Shown here: positions 1-7,290 of the stretch, piece after piece
How the letters are laid out: each line of letters begins with the position of its first letter
Position numbering within the stretch: position 1 is the first letter of the stretch
DNA from: Collinsella sp. AF20-14LB
Lineage (GTDB): Bacteria > Actinomycetota > Coriobacteriia > Coriobacteriales > Coriobacteriaceae
DNA length: 64,000 nt
Direction of reading: 5' to 3'
Assembly: GCF_003459505.1 (NCBI RefSeq)
Contig: NZ_QRWD01000007.1
Coordinates: 1 to 64,000, forward strand
Position numbers and translations under genes: made by a program
The notes under the pieces: model-generated
What the model was told of the DNA's origin: nothing
The model's input: only the letters and a program-made list of their open reading frames with translations
Databases searched by the model: none

Positions 1-56
1 CTTGCAGCGACGGACCTCGGGACGCTCTTACACCACGTCTGCGCGCGCCACCAACG

Positions 57-90
57 TGCCAAAATAAACCTGTCCCTTTTTGGCAGGTTT
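57..90. repeat. Short palindromic element (CTGTCCC loop)
   Basis: TGCCAAAA (57-64) pairs with TTTTGGCA (78-85), and an alternative pairing AAACCTG (66-72) with CAGGTTT (84-90) is also possible. The loop contains CCTGTCCC, which is shared with the CCACCACAAAGG hairpins at 3084-3120 and 16319-16356. It is therefore probably a divergent member of the same dispersed repeat family. It lies immediately upstream of the RpiR gene. Confidence 0.45.
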
Positions 91-109
91 GGCGAGTGTG
101 GGAGTTCGC

Positions 110-963
110 ATGGATATCAAACGCAAGATTTCCGAGGCACAGGGCCTTACCCCTACCGAGCAACAGCTCGGCATCTCGGCCCTTGCCATGGGCGAAAACG
201 TCCGCGGGCTTTCCATTAAGGAATTTGCCGCGTGCGCCAACGTTTCTGTCGCGAGCGTGCACCGCTTTTGCAAAAAACTCGGCCTCGAGGGATTCAAAGA
301 CCTCAAAGTCGAACTCATCCGTCTGACGACCGAGGCGGGCAACCGGCGCGACGTGGACATCAACTTTCCCTTCGATGTCACCTCCACCCCTGCGCAGGTG
401 ATGGAACGCATGGAGGGGCTCTACCAGACCACTTTGGCCGAAACGCAGGAGCTGCTCGACCCCACGCAGCTCGACCAGGCCGCCAAGCTCGTCATGCGCG
501 CCGGCACCGTGGACATCTACACGGGCTCGCATAACCTGTATCCAGCGAGGATGTTCCGCGACCGCCTACTCTCGTCCGGAAAAGCGCCACATGCTACGGC
601 AACATCGAGGCACAGGTGCGCACGGCTCTCACCTCGGATTCAAACCGCGCGGCGATCGTTATCTCCTACAGCGGCCTTGCGCCCAACCTCAAGGAAATCT
701 TGCCGATCCTCAGCAGCCGGCATGTCCCGGTCATCGTCATCGGCACGCCATACTGCGCGCGCATTCACCCCGGCTTTGCTGCCTACCTTACGGTGAGCGA
801 TCACGAGAGCATGACGCACCGCATCACGCGGTTCGCAAGCCATATCGCCGTGCAATACGTACTCGATTCGCTCTATAGCAGCTACTTTGCCAAAGATTAC
901 GCCCGCTGCTCCGAGTTCCTAGAGCGTTCGTTCCCCTACACCCGCCTGCCCGGACTCAAGTAG
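110..963 (+). pseudogene. RpiR-family transcriptional regulator, frameshifted
   Basis: The gene codes for an RpiR-type regulator, an N-terminal HTH_6 domain followed by a SIS sugar-phosphate-binding domain. This family usually controls sugar-phosphate catabolism. The HTH (about residues 35-65, with SVASVHRFCKKLGLEGFKDLK) is intact in the frame that starts at ATG 110. The frame breaks at an A-run at 580-583. After the break the correct SIS continuation (CYGNIEAQVRTAL, then ISYSGLAPNLKEIL, the SIS SYSG motif) lies in another frame and runs to TAG at 961-963. Restoring one A to the run (AAAA to AAAAA) rejoins the frames and gives a normal length of about 285 residues. This is either a recent homopolymer frameshift or a sequencing/assembly error. 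Without repair the product is an HTH with half a SIS domain. Its target operon is not in the window. Confidence 0.85.
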
Positions 964-967
964 CGAC

Positions 968-1060
968 GAGCGTGGATTTTTGGACACTCAGATAACGAGC
1001 GTGGATAATCTCCCACTTTGAGCCCGCACACAGGCCAAAACCGGGAGATTATCCACGCTC
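968..1060. repeat. Palindromic repeat with an 18-bp perfect inverted repeat
   Basis: An 18-nt arm at 997-1014 (beginning GAGCGTGGATAATC) is perfectly complementary to 1043-1060 across a 28-nt loop containing GGCCAAAACCGGGA. Just before it (968-989) is a shorter hairpin, GAGCG..CACTC, around GGATTTTTGGAC, and a near copy of that occurs at 1836-1857. The CCAAAACCGGGA loop motif recurs in the repeat at 16369-16423. The element lies between two convergent genes and could also act as a terminator. Confidence 0.75.
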
Positions 1061-1106
1061 ATTTTGGGTCCCCTGGGAACGCATGAGGAGGGCGGATAGA
1101 CGGCCG

Positions 1107-1727
1107 TTATTTGCGAGGCGTCAGCGACGTAAAGAGTCCGTGTTGGTTGCAGTAAAGATATATCCTGCCGCGCCCGGTAATATGGAAGCGCGGCTGCACC
1201 GATTGCTCTGGATAGAGCTTCTTGAAGCAGATGCCGTCCATAGTCGCATATGCCACAAAGCTAATGTAGTGATCCTTGGTCATGGGATGATCGAGCGTGA
1301 CGTACCAATCGTCCTCGATGCGCTCGATGGAAAAGGCGTGGTCCGCGTCCGGCTCTTCGGCCTCCTGGGGAAACATCGTGGAGCCACAGCAGCTAAAGCT
1401 GCCTTCTCCGAGCGCGTGCACAACGTTTCCGCAGATAGGGCAAACGTAAAAGACGCCTTTGAGCATATTGCCTGCACGGTTGGCGTTGGCCCGAATATCA
1501 CCAGCCAAAAGCTCAGCCACGCTTATGCCGAGTCTCTGGGCCAAAGGCTCAACGAGGGAAATGTCGGGAAGGCCGCGGCCGGATTCCCACTTGCTGACGG
1601 CTTTATCGGTCACGCCAAGGCTTTCCGCCAGGGCGCGCTGGGTGAGGCCGCGCTCTTCGCGCAGCTGCTTGATGGCATGCGCTGCCAAAAAAGTATGGGA
1701 GGCATTGGTTTGCCGTGTCTGGTTCAT
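1107..1727 (-). CDS. XRE-family regulator fused to a desulfoferrodoxin (superoxide reductase-like) domain
   Basis: The N-terminal part is a classic XRE HTH (IKQLREERGLTQRALAESLG, VTDKAVSKWESGRGLPD). The C-terminal part resembles desulfoferrodoxin. It has a desulforedoxin-type FeCys4 site (CPICGNVVHALGEGSFSCCG) followed by a neelaredoxin-like domain. That domain carries the His ligands (DADHAF, then DHPMTKDHYI, with the two His six apart) and the final Cys/His pair (CNQHGLF). All five ligands of a superoxide-reductase centre can therefore be placed. I infer a redox- or iron-responsive regulator, or a superoxide reductase tethered to a DNA-binding domain. An earlier ATG at 1784 adds 19 unlike residues, and neither start has a strong ribosome site. 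It is monocistronic. Confidence 0.85.
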   Translation of the reverse strand: MNQTRQTNASHTFLAAHAIKQLREERGLTQRALAESLGVTDKAVSKWESGRGLPDISLVEPLAQRLGISVAELLAGDIRANANRAGNMLKGVFYVCPICGNVVHALGEGSFSCCGSTMFPQEAEEPDADHAFSIERIEDDWYVTLDHPMTKDHYISFVAYATMDGICFKKLYPEQSVQPRFHITGRGRIYLYCNQHGLFTSLTPRK

Positions 1728-1835
1728 GGGCTGTCCAATCAAATTGAAGAAATGGAGTGAACCGGTTCGACAGTCAGTATCCATTTGAAGGCCAGGCTCG
1801 ACAACCTACGCTGCGTAGACATGCGTCAATCGAAC

Positions 1836-1891
1836 GAGCGCGGATTTTTGGACGCTCATCTCGAGCAGTCATTTAAGAACGTCCCCAATGA
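1836..1891. repeat. Two small palindromic repeat fragments
   Basis: GAGCG (1836-1840) and CGCTC (1853-1857) flank CGGATTTTTGGA, a near copy of the hairpin at 968-989. Immediately after it, 1870-1891 reads CATTTAAGAACGTCCCCAATGA, a half-element of the GTCCCCAATGA family also seen at 6339-6365, 25795-25830 and 37806-37865. The rest of 1785-2050 holds no gene that I can support. Confidence 0.6.
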
Positions 1892-2054
1892 CCACCGCAT
1901 CCGGAGCAAGACAACGCCGCAAGTAGAGGACGGACAGCGAGCGACGTCCAGGGCGGACAAGTTGGCATGAAAAAGACGAGGTATTGACCTTCTGGTCATG
2001 CCTCGCCTTTTGAATGACAAATTGTCGCCCTGGGCGGCGCGCAGCGTCGGCCGG

Positions 2055-2080
2055 TTACGGCGTTTGGTAAAACGCCGTAA
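2055..2080 (-). terminator. Hairpin downstream of pyrE
   Basis: TTACGGCGTTT (2055-2065) pairs perfectly with AAACGCCGTAA (2070-2080) around GGTA, directly after the pyrE stop. There is no strong T-run. A second, imperfect AT-flanked hairpin at about 1968-2010 (AAAAGACGAGG..CCTCGCCTTTT) may complete termination. Confidence 0.55.
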
Positions 2081-2764
2081 CTACTCTCGGGCTCCGTACT
2101 GCTCGTAGTAGGCGTCGATGGCGGCCTTGAGCTCGTCGTCGATGACGACCTTGCCGTCGATCTCGTGGTTGTAGAGGGTCTCGACGACCTCGGCCATGGA
2201 AACGATGCTCGCGACGGGGAAACCGTACTTGGCCTCGATCTCCTTCTGCGCGGTGGTCACGCCGCCCTTGCCGACCTCCATGCGGTTGAGGGACACGATC
2301 AGGCCCTTGATCTCGACGTCGGCGGCAGCCATGACCTTGGGATAGGTCTCGTCGATGGACTTGCCGGAGGTGGTGACGTCCTCGACCATGACCACGCGGT
2401 CGCCGTCCTGGGGCTCATAACCCAGCAGGTTGCCCTTGTCGGCACCGTGGTCCTTGGCCTCCTTGCGGTCACAGCAGTACTTGACCTCCTTGCCGTACAG
2501 CTCGTGGTAGGCAATTGCGGTAACAACAGCCAGCGGAATACCCTTGTAGGCCGGCCCAAACAGGACGTCAAAGTCGTCGCCAAAGTTATCGTGGATGGCC
2601 TGGGCGTAATACTCGCCCAGCTTCTTGAGCTGATAGCCCGTCACGTAAGCGCCGGCGTTCATAAAGAACGGGGACTGACGGCCGCTCTTGAGCGTAAAGC
2701 TGCCGAACTTAAGAACGTCGGACTCAACCATAAACTTGATGAACTCTTGCTTGTAAGCCTCCAT
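2081..2764 (-). CDS. pyrE: Orotate phosphoribosyltransferase
   Basis: The protein transfers phosphoribose from PRPP to orotate to give OMP in de novo pyrimidine synthesis, in the cytosol. At 227 residues it has the normal family length. The PRPP-binding loop is clear (VVMVEDVTTSGKS, about residues 122-134). So are the substrate region LKSGRQSPFFMNAG near residues 25-38 and the FGPAYKGIPLA segment. The start has a good ribosome site, AGAGGAG, seven bases upstream of ATG 2764. The gene stands alone here, away from other pyr genes, with repeats and a hairpin on its 3' side. No attenuator or PyrR site was recognised in the short 5' region. Confidence 0.96.
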   Translation of the reverse strand: MEAYKQEFIKFMVESDVLKFGSFTLKSGRQSPFFMNAGAYVTGYQLKKLGEYYAQAIHDNFGDDFDVLFGPAYKGIPLAVVTAIAYHELYGKEVKYCCDRKEAKDHGADKGNLLGYEPQDGDRVVMVEDVTTSGKSIDETYPKVMAAADVEIKGLIVSLNRMEVGKGGVTTAQKEIEAKYGFPVASIVSMAEVVETLYNHEIDGKVVIDDELKAAIDAYYEQYGARE

Positions 2765-2895
2765 GCGGGCTCCTCTCGTAATCGCGTACGTGCCTTCCAG
2801 TTTAGCGCAGGCGAAGCGTCGATGCGGGCGCGCTTTGAGGCCACGTCATTCTGTAAAGGCTTTGTCAGGGGCAACGGTTTTCCGAACAATGGGGG

Positions 2896-2924
2896 TTGAC
2901 ATGGCAAACCCCCTCATCAAGAAT
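2896..2924 (+). promoter_or_regulatory. Candidate promoter for the leader ORF / mgtA unit
   Basis: TTGACA (2896-2901), a perfect -35 hexamer, is followed after 17 bases by AAGAAT (2919-2924), a four-of-six match to the -10 consensus. It is oriented toward the small ORF at 2991 and the P-type ATPase at 3203. Confidence 0.5.
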
Positions 2925-2990
2925 ACGGGCGGATTAGAAAGGGTACGAGATACCCAAAGCGCGCTGCGCCCGGTCTTAAGGAGGTGTGCC

Positions 2991-3062
2991 ATGGAAGGCA
3001 GTCATAGTCGAAAAACCTGCATGTCGCCCTCGGCACGCCGCGAGGATTCCGCACACGTATAA
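2991..3062 (+). CDS. Possible leader peptide upstream of mgtA (23 aa)
   Basis: A 23-codon ORF (starting MEGSHSRKTCMSPS) is preceded by an ideal ribosome site, AAGGAGG, with six bases before ATG 2991. It lies in the leader of the Mg2+-type ATPase and is separated from it by the hairpin at 3084-3120. Enterobacterial mgtA is controlled by a leader ORF (mgtL), so a similar role is conceivable, but there is no sequence similarity to MgtL. It contains Ser, Arg and Cys rather than a Pro-rich stretch. It may be translated as an ordinary small protein or be fortuitous. Confidence 0.35.
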   Translation: MEGSHSRKTCMSPSARREDSAHV

Positions 3063-3083
3063 GCGCCACTAACCGATCGTCAA

Positions 3084-3120
3084 AACCACCACAAAGGTGC
3101 CTGTCCCCTTTGTGGTGGTT
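3084..3120. repeat. CCACCACAAAGG hairpin repeat
   Basis: The arm AACCACCACAAAGG (3084-3097) pairs perfectly with 3107-3120 around a TGCCTGTCC loop. The element recurs in inverted orientation at 16319-16356 with the same 14-bp arms. Here it lies between the small leader ORF and mgtA, where it could affect read-through. Confidence 0.7.
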
Positions 3121-3202
3121 CGCGAGTATGACGTGAGCGACATCTAGGTTTTTTAAAGCAAATACGACACGTACGCTAACTCCCTTCAACAAGGAGGACC
3201 CT

Positions 3203-5821
3203 ATGCTGATGCTCAAAACCGCCACGGTACTCGAAGCCATCTCCAAGCGCCGCCGCACGGCGCGCCCCGCCGCTCACACCGGCATGCCCAAGAACACCAT
3301 ATTCGCCGCTACCCATAGCGCCGAGGACGCCCTCGTGCTGCTCGACACCACAGCCGACGGGCTCACTGCCGAGCACGCCGCCGAGCGCCTGGACGTCTCC
3401 GGCCCCAACACCATCGAGGCACCGACCAAGACGCTCGCCCGCCGCATCGCCGACGCCTTCATCGATCCCTTCGCCGGCATCCTCGCCGCGCTCGCGCTGG
3501 TCTCGCTCTACATCGATGTGCTCGCCGTACCCGAGCCGCAGCGCGACCCCTCCACGGTCATCGTCATCGGCATCATGCTGCTGGTATCGGGCGGCATGAA
3601 GTTTATCCAGGAAGCCCGCAGCGGCAATGCGGCCGAGGCCCTCAAGGACCTGGTCTCCAACACCTGCTGTGCCCTGCGCGACGGCGAGCGTATCGAGATC
3701 CCCTTTGACGATCTCGTCCCCGGCGATGTGATCCGCCTCTCTGCCGGCGATATGGTGCCGGCCGATGCCCGCATCATCACCGCGCGCGACCTGTTTGTGA
3801 TCGAGTCCGCACTCACCGGCGAGAGCGAGGCCGTCGAAAAGACCGCTGCCATCACCGTCGCCGAGGGTGCCGGCAGCTCCGCGCTGCCGCTCTCTGCCTG
3901 CAAGAACATCGTCTTTACCGGCACCTCCGTGCAAAACGGCACCGCTATAGCACTTGTCGTTGCCACCGGCTCGGACACCTACCTGGGCGGCATCGCCAAG
4001 ATGCTCAACGGGCGCGGCGAGAAGAGCGCGTTTGACCGCGGCGTCTCGAGCGTCTCCATGCTGCTCGTACGCCTTATGCTCGTTATGGCGCCGGCCGTCT
4101 TTGCCATCAACGCCGCCACCAAGGGCAGCGTCATCGACGCGCTGCTGTTCGCCACGAGCGTGGCCGTGGGCATCACGCCGCAAATGCTTCCCGTCATCGT
4201 GACCACGAGCCTGTCGCAGGGCGCCAAGGACCTCGCCCGCCGCCAGGTTATCGTCAAGGAGCTGCCGGCGATCCAAAACCTCGGTGCCATGGATGTCCTG
4301 TGCTGTGACAAGACCGGCACCCTCACCGAAGACCGCATCGTGCTCGAGCGCTATCTCAACACTGACGGCAACGAGGACGCACGCGTGCTGCGCCATGCGT
4401 TTTTGAACAGCTTCTTCCAGACCGGCCTCAAAAACCTTATCGACCTGGCCGTCATCGACCGTGCCGACGTGACGCCCTCGACTGTCGCGCCCGACTCCAC
4501 GCTGGGCCAGAGCCTGCGCGACCGCTATACCAAGGTCGACGAGGTGCCCTTCGATTTCACACGCCGTCGCCTGAGCGTAGTCGTCGCCGACGCCCAGGGC
4601 AAAACCCAGATGGTTACCAAGGGGGCTGCCGAGGAAATGCTCGAGATTTGCTCCTTTGTCGAGGTTGACTGTGTCGCCCAGCCGCTCAGCGAAAATAAGC
4701 TCGCCCAGATTCGCAAGCAAGTCGCCGGACTCAATGCCGAGGGCCTGCGCGTGATCGCCGTGGCGCAAAAGACCAATCCGCGCTGCGTGGGTGAGTTTGG
4801 CATCGCCGACGAGTGCGACATGGTGCTGATGGGCTTTTTGGCCTTCCTCGATCCGCCCAAAGCAAGTGCCGCCGGCGCTGTCGCCACCCTCGAGGCCAAG
4901 GGCGTGGCGGTCAAGGTTCTGACCGGTGACAACGACCGTGTCGCCGCCACCGTCTGCGAGCAAATCGGTATCGACGCGAGCAACGTCTTGCTGGGCTCCG
5001 AGATCGATGCGCTCGACGACGCCGAGCTTGCCGAGCGCGCCGAGAACACCCACCTCTTCGCCAAGCTCTCGCCGCTGCAGAAGGCGCGTCTGGTGCGCGT
5101 CATGCGCGAGCTGCTCGGCCACACCGTGGGCTTTATGGGCGACGGCATCAACGACGCCGCCGCCATGCGCGCGAGCGACTGCGGCATCTCGGTCGACTCC
5201 GCCGTCGACATTGCCAAGGAATCCGCCGATATCATCTTGCTCCAGAAGGATCTGGGCGTGCTCGAGCGCGGCATCATCGAAGGCCGCCGCACCTACGGCA
5301 ACCTGCTCAAGTACCTCAAGACCACGGTAAGCTCCAACTTTGGTAACGTGCTGTCCGTCACCGTCGCGAGCCTGTTCTTGCCATTTTTGCCCATGAGCGC
5401 CCTGCAGCTGGTGCTGCTGTCGCTCGTCTACGAGATCGTATGCATCGCGCTGCCGTGGGACACCGTCGATGACGCCTGGACTGCCCGTCCGCGCGCCTGG
5501 GACGCCGCGTCCATCAAGGGCTTTATGCTTGAGCTGGGCCCCGTGAGCTCGCTGTTTGACATCGCGACCTTCGTCGTCCTCTTCTTTGTGGTGTGCCCCG
5601 CAACCGTGGGCGCGAGCTGGGCAGAGGTTGCCGCCGCGGGCAACGTCGCAGGCATGGCGGCCTTTGCGGCGCTCTTCCAGAGCGGATGGTTTGTCGAGTC
5701 CATGTGGTCACAGACGCTCGTGATCCATATGCTGCGCTCCCCGCGCCTGCCGAGCCCGCGCGACCACGCCGCGCCCGCGCTGTGCGCCCTCACCGTGCTG
5801 GGTCTGGCACTCGTCACCTGA
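3203..5821 (+). CDS. mgtA: MgtA-type P-type Mg2+ ATPase (ends at an in-frame TGA)
   Basis: This is a P-type (P3B) magnesium importer in the cytoplasmic membrane, driven by ATP hydrolysis. It has the actuator motif LTGES (about residue 207), the phosphorylation site CDKTGTLT (about 368), KGAAEE and the hinge motif MGDGINDAAA (about 645). Transmembrane helices lie around 75-120, 285-340 and from 705 on. The SD AAGGAGG sits six bases before ATG 3203. The frame stops at TGA 5819-5821, yet the same frame continues beyond it for 49 more codons to TAA 5969-5971. That extension encodes a typical MgtA C-terminus (LPASPIADALGLMPLPP.., ending in TQLVKRRYIARHGELL). The stop sits where related proteins tend to have Trp, so TGG to TGA is the likely change. 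As written, the product loses its last membrane helix. Confidence 0.9.
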   Translation: MLMLKTATVLEAISKRRRTARPAAHTGMPKNTIFAATHSAEDALVLLDTTADGLTAEHAAERLDVSGPNTIEAPTKTLARRIADAFIDPFAGILAALALVSLYIDVLAVPEPQRDPSTVIVIGIMLLVSGGMKFIQEARSGNAAEALKDLVSNTCCALRDGERIEIPFDDLVPGDVIRLSAGDMVPADARIITARDLFVIESALTGESEAVEKTAAITVAEGAGSSALPLSACKNIVFTGTSVQNGTAIALVVATGSDTYLGGIAKMLNGRGEKSAFDRGVSSVSMLLVRLMLVMAPAVFAINAATKGSVIDALLFATSVAVGITPQMLPVIVTTSLSQGAKDLARRQVIVKELPAIQNLGAMDVLCCDKTGTLTEDRIVLERYLNTDGNEDARVLRHAFLNSFFQTGLKNLIDLAVIDRADVTPSTVAPDSTLGQSLRDRYTKVDEVPFDFTRRRLSVVVADAQGKTQMVTKGAAEEMLEICSFVEVDCVAQPLSENKLAQIRKQVAGLNAEGLRVIAVAQKTNPRCVGEFGIADECDMVLMGFLAFLDPPKASAAGAVATLEAKGVAVKVLTGDNDRVAATVCEQIGIDASNVLLGSEIDALDDAELAERAENTHLFAKLSPLQKARLVRVMRELLGHTVGFMGDGINDAAAMRASDCGISVDSAVDIAKESADIILLQKDLGVLERGIIEGRRTYGNLLKYLKTTVSSNFGNVLSVTVASLFLPFLPMSALQLVLLSLVYEIVCIALPWDTVDDAWTARPRAWDAASIKGFMLELGPVSSLFDIATFVVLFFVVCPATVGASWAEVAAAGNVAGMAAFAALFQSGWFVESMWSQTLVIHMLRSPRLPSPRDHAAPALCALTVLGLALVT

Positions 5822-5997
5822 CTGCCGGCAAGCCCCATCGCCGATGCGCTGGGCCTCATGCCGCTGCCGCCGAGCTTCTTCGCGCTGCTCGTCGGCATCG
5901 TCACCGCCTATATCGCGCTCACCCAGCTGGTCAAGCGCCGCTACATCGCCCGCCACGGCGAGCTGCTGTAACTTCACCGGCACCTTCGTCAAGGATG

Positions 5998-6041
5998 TTT
6001 GGGCCGCCGCGACCCGCCCCCGCTGGCCGCGGCGGCCCAAA
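5998..6041 (+). terminator. Strong hairpin after mgtA
   Basis: TTTGGGCCGCCGCG (5998-6011) pairs perfectly with CGCGGCGGCCCAAA (6028-6041). It follows the natural mgtA end at 5971 rather than the premature TGA, which fits the longer frame being the ancestral gene. Confidence 0.65.
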
Positions 6042-6043
6042 AC

Positions 6044-6066
6044 AGCTAAAAAAGCCCCGTCCCAAA
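6044..6066. repeat. GGGACGGGGC repeat, single arm
   Basis: AGCTAAAAAAGCCCCGTCCC and flanking bases match, in reverse complement, the segment 17815-17837 in front of the nucleoside hydrolase operon's end. At that second site the motif forms a full inverted repeat. Confidence 0.5.
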
Positions 6067-6070
6067 TTAA

Positions 6071-6325
6071 CTAGTCTTGAGGTGTCCAGGACCAGAAGAA
6101 GTTGATGAGGGCCACGCGCGAGACGGCACCGGTCTTTTTGTTGATCGAGGCGATATGGCGGTAGAGCGTGGAGCGCGAAAGGAAGAGCGTTGCGGCGATG
6201 TCCTGAACGCTCTCGTGCGATGCGACCAAGGCCTCCAAAATATCGCGCTCGCGCTCTGTAAGCTCAAAGGTGACGACGAAAGCATCGAGGCGTTCATCGG
6301 ACGTGGGCTCCGCGGCCTCCACCAC
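6071..6325 (-). pseudogene. LuxR-type HTH remnant
   Basis: Only a C-terminal LuxR/GerE DNA-binding domain remains (84 residues: LTERERDILEALV, then SVQDIAATLFLSRSTLYRHIASINKKTG). Coriobacterial proteins with this domain usually carry a multi-helix membrane or sensory region before it. The frame opens just after a TGA inside a GTCCCCAATGA-family repeat (6324-6365). It begins with GTG and has no ribosome site. I read it as a 5'-truncated gene whose break coincides with the repeat. A stand-alone small regulator is less likely. Confidence 0.65.
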
Positions 6326-6365
6326 TCATTTAAGCACCACTCATTTAAGTACGTCCCCAATGAGT
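6324..6365. repeat. GTCCCCAATGA-family palindrome
   Basis: ACTCATTTAAG (6324-6334) is followed by a full element at 6339-6365, in which ACTCAT and ATGAGT bracket TTAAGTACGTCCCCA. It is related to 1870-1891, 25795-25830 and the perfect palindrome at 37806-37865. The tail GCCCAATGACTACC (6366-6379) is also shared with the copy at 25.8 kb. The remaining bases to 6528 contain short frames with CPSCG but no convincing gene. Confidence 0.7.
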
Positions 6366-6528
6366 GCCCAATGACTACCCGCGGCAAGGAGTGCCCCTAT
6401 GTGCCGGATGAAAAATGGGCCATGTGTCCCAGTTGTGGAGACTCGTTGAGCCGTCTGGGTATCGTGAAAGGCTGCGCACTCCCCCATCATCAAAAGTGAC
6501 ACACGCTACCAGTTGATGGGAGGCAGCC

Positions 6529-7266
6529 ATGGGCTTCTTTGACAAGATGTTCGAGAAGAAAGAGTGCGCGATTTGCGGTACCGAGCTGGGACTTCTAGGT
6601 AAGACAAAAATCAATGAAGGCTACCTGTGCAAAGAGTGCGCCGGCAAGCTCTCCCCCTACTTTCACGGCTATCGCCCCAGCACCGCGGACGATATCCGCG
6701 AGCAGCTCGCCTACCGCGAGGCCAATGCCGAGCGCTTGGCGTCGTTCAACCCCACGCGCACGCTTTCTGCCGGGCGCACCAACATCATGCTCGATGAGGA
6801 CGCGGGCCTGCTGATCATCACCTCGCAGAGCCGCTGGCGCGACGCCAATCCCGACATCATCGAGTTCTCGCAGGTACTCGGCTGCGATATGGATATCGAC
6901 GAGCATCGCACCGAAATCTATCGCGAGACCGAGGACGGCGAGCGCGAGAGCTACAACCCGCCGCGCTACGACCTGGATTACGACTTTAATCTGACCATCC
7001 ACGTCAACACGCCGTACTTTACCGAGATCAACCTGCGCGTAAACGACTCCACCATCGATCAGCGCGGCTCCATCGAATACCGCGAGGCCAAGCGCCAGGC
7101 AACCGAGGTCCGCGACGCGCTGGTGCAGCTGCGCCAGGAGACGCGCGACAGCGTCGTGGCCGCCAAGGCCCCCAAGACCGCGGTGACCTGCCCCTTCTGC
7201 GGAGCCACCACCATTCCCGATGCCAGTGGGCGCTGCGAATACTGCGGCGGCGCCATCGGCGCATAG
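6529..7266 (+). CDS. DUF4428 zinc-ribbon protein
   Basis: This is a soluble 245-residue protein. An N-terminal treble-clef-like DUF4428 zinc site (CAICGTELGLLGKTKI, then YLCKECAGKL, residues about 12-45) is followed by an acidic middle domain, a charged helix (about 190-225), and a second zinc ribbon at the C-terminus (CPFCGATTIPDASGRCEYCGG). Its enzymatic role is unknown. The ribosome site GGGAGG lies seven bases before ATG. It is the first gene of a same-strand cluster with two further zinc-ribbon proteins and a lipoprotein (7291, 8662, 9984), which suggests a shared envelope-associated assembly. Confidence 0.75.
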   Translation: MGFFDKMFEKKECAICGTELGLLGKTKINEGYLCKECAGKLSPYFHGYRPSTADDIREQLAYREANAERLASFNPTRTLSAGRTNIMLDEDAGLLIITSQSRWRDANPDIIEFSQVLGCDMDIDEHRTEIYRETEDGERESYNPPRYDLDYDFNLTIHVNTPYFTEINLRVNDSTIDQRGSIEYREAKRQATEVRDALVQLRQETRDSVVAAKAPKTAVTCPFCGATTIPDASGRCEYCGGAIGA

Positions 7267-7290
7267 CCTCCGGCACGGAAAGGACCGATC

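Noticed and set aside
3176..5122. Long minus-strand frame opposite mgtA
   Set aside because: It is an antisense shadow created by GC-biased codons. The plus strand carries all P-type ATPase motifs.
5819..5821. TGA in mgtA as a selenocysteine codon
   Set aside because: The position corresponds to a non-catalytic residue near the C-terminus, and no SECIS-like hairpin is evident directly after it.
6372..6499. Small zinc-ribbon ORF with CPSCG before the DUF4428 gene
   Set aside because: The best ribosome site (AAGGAG) drives a different short frame. The two overlap, and neither resembles a known protein.
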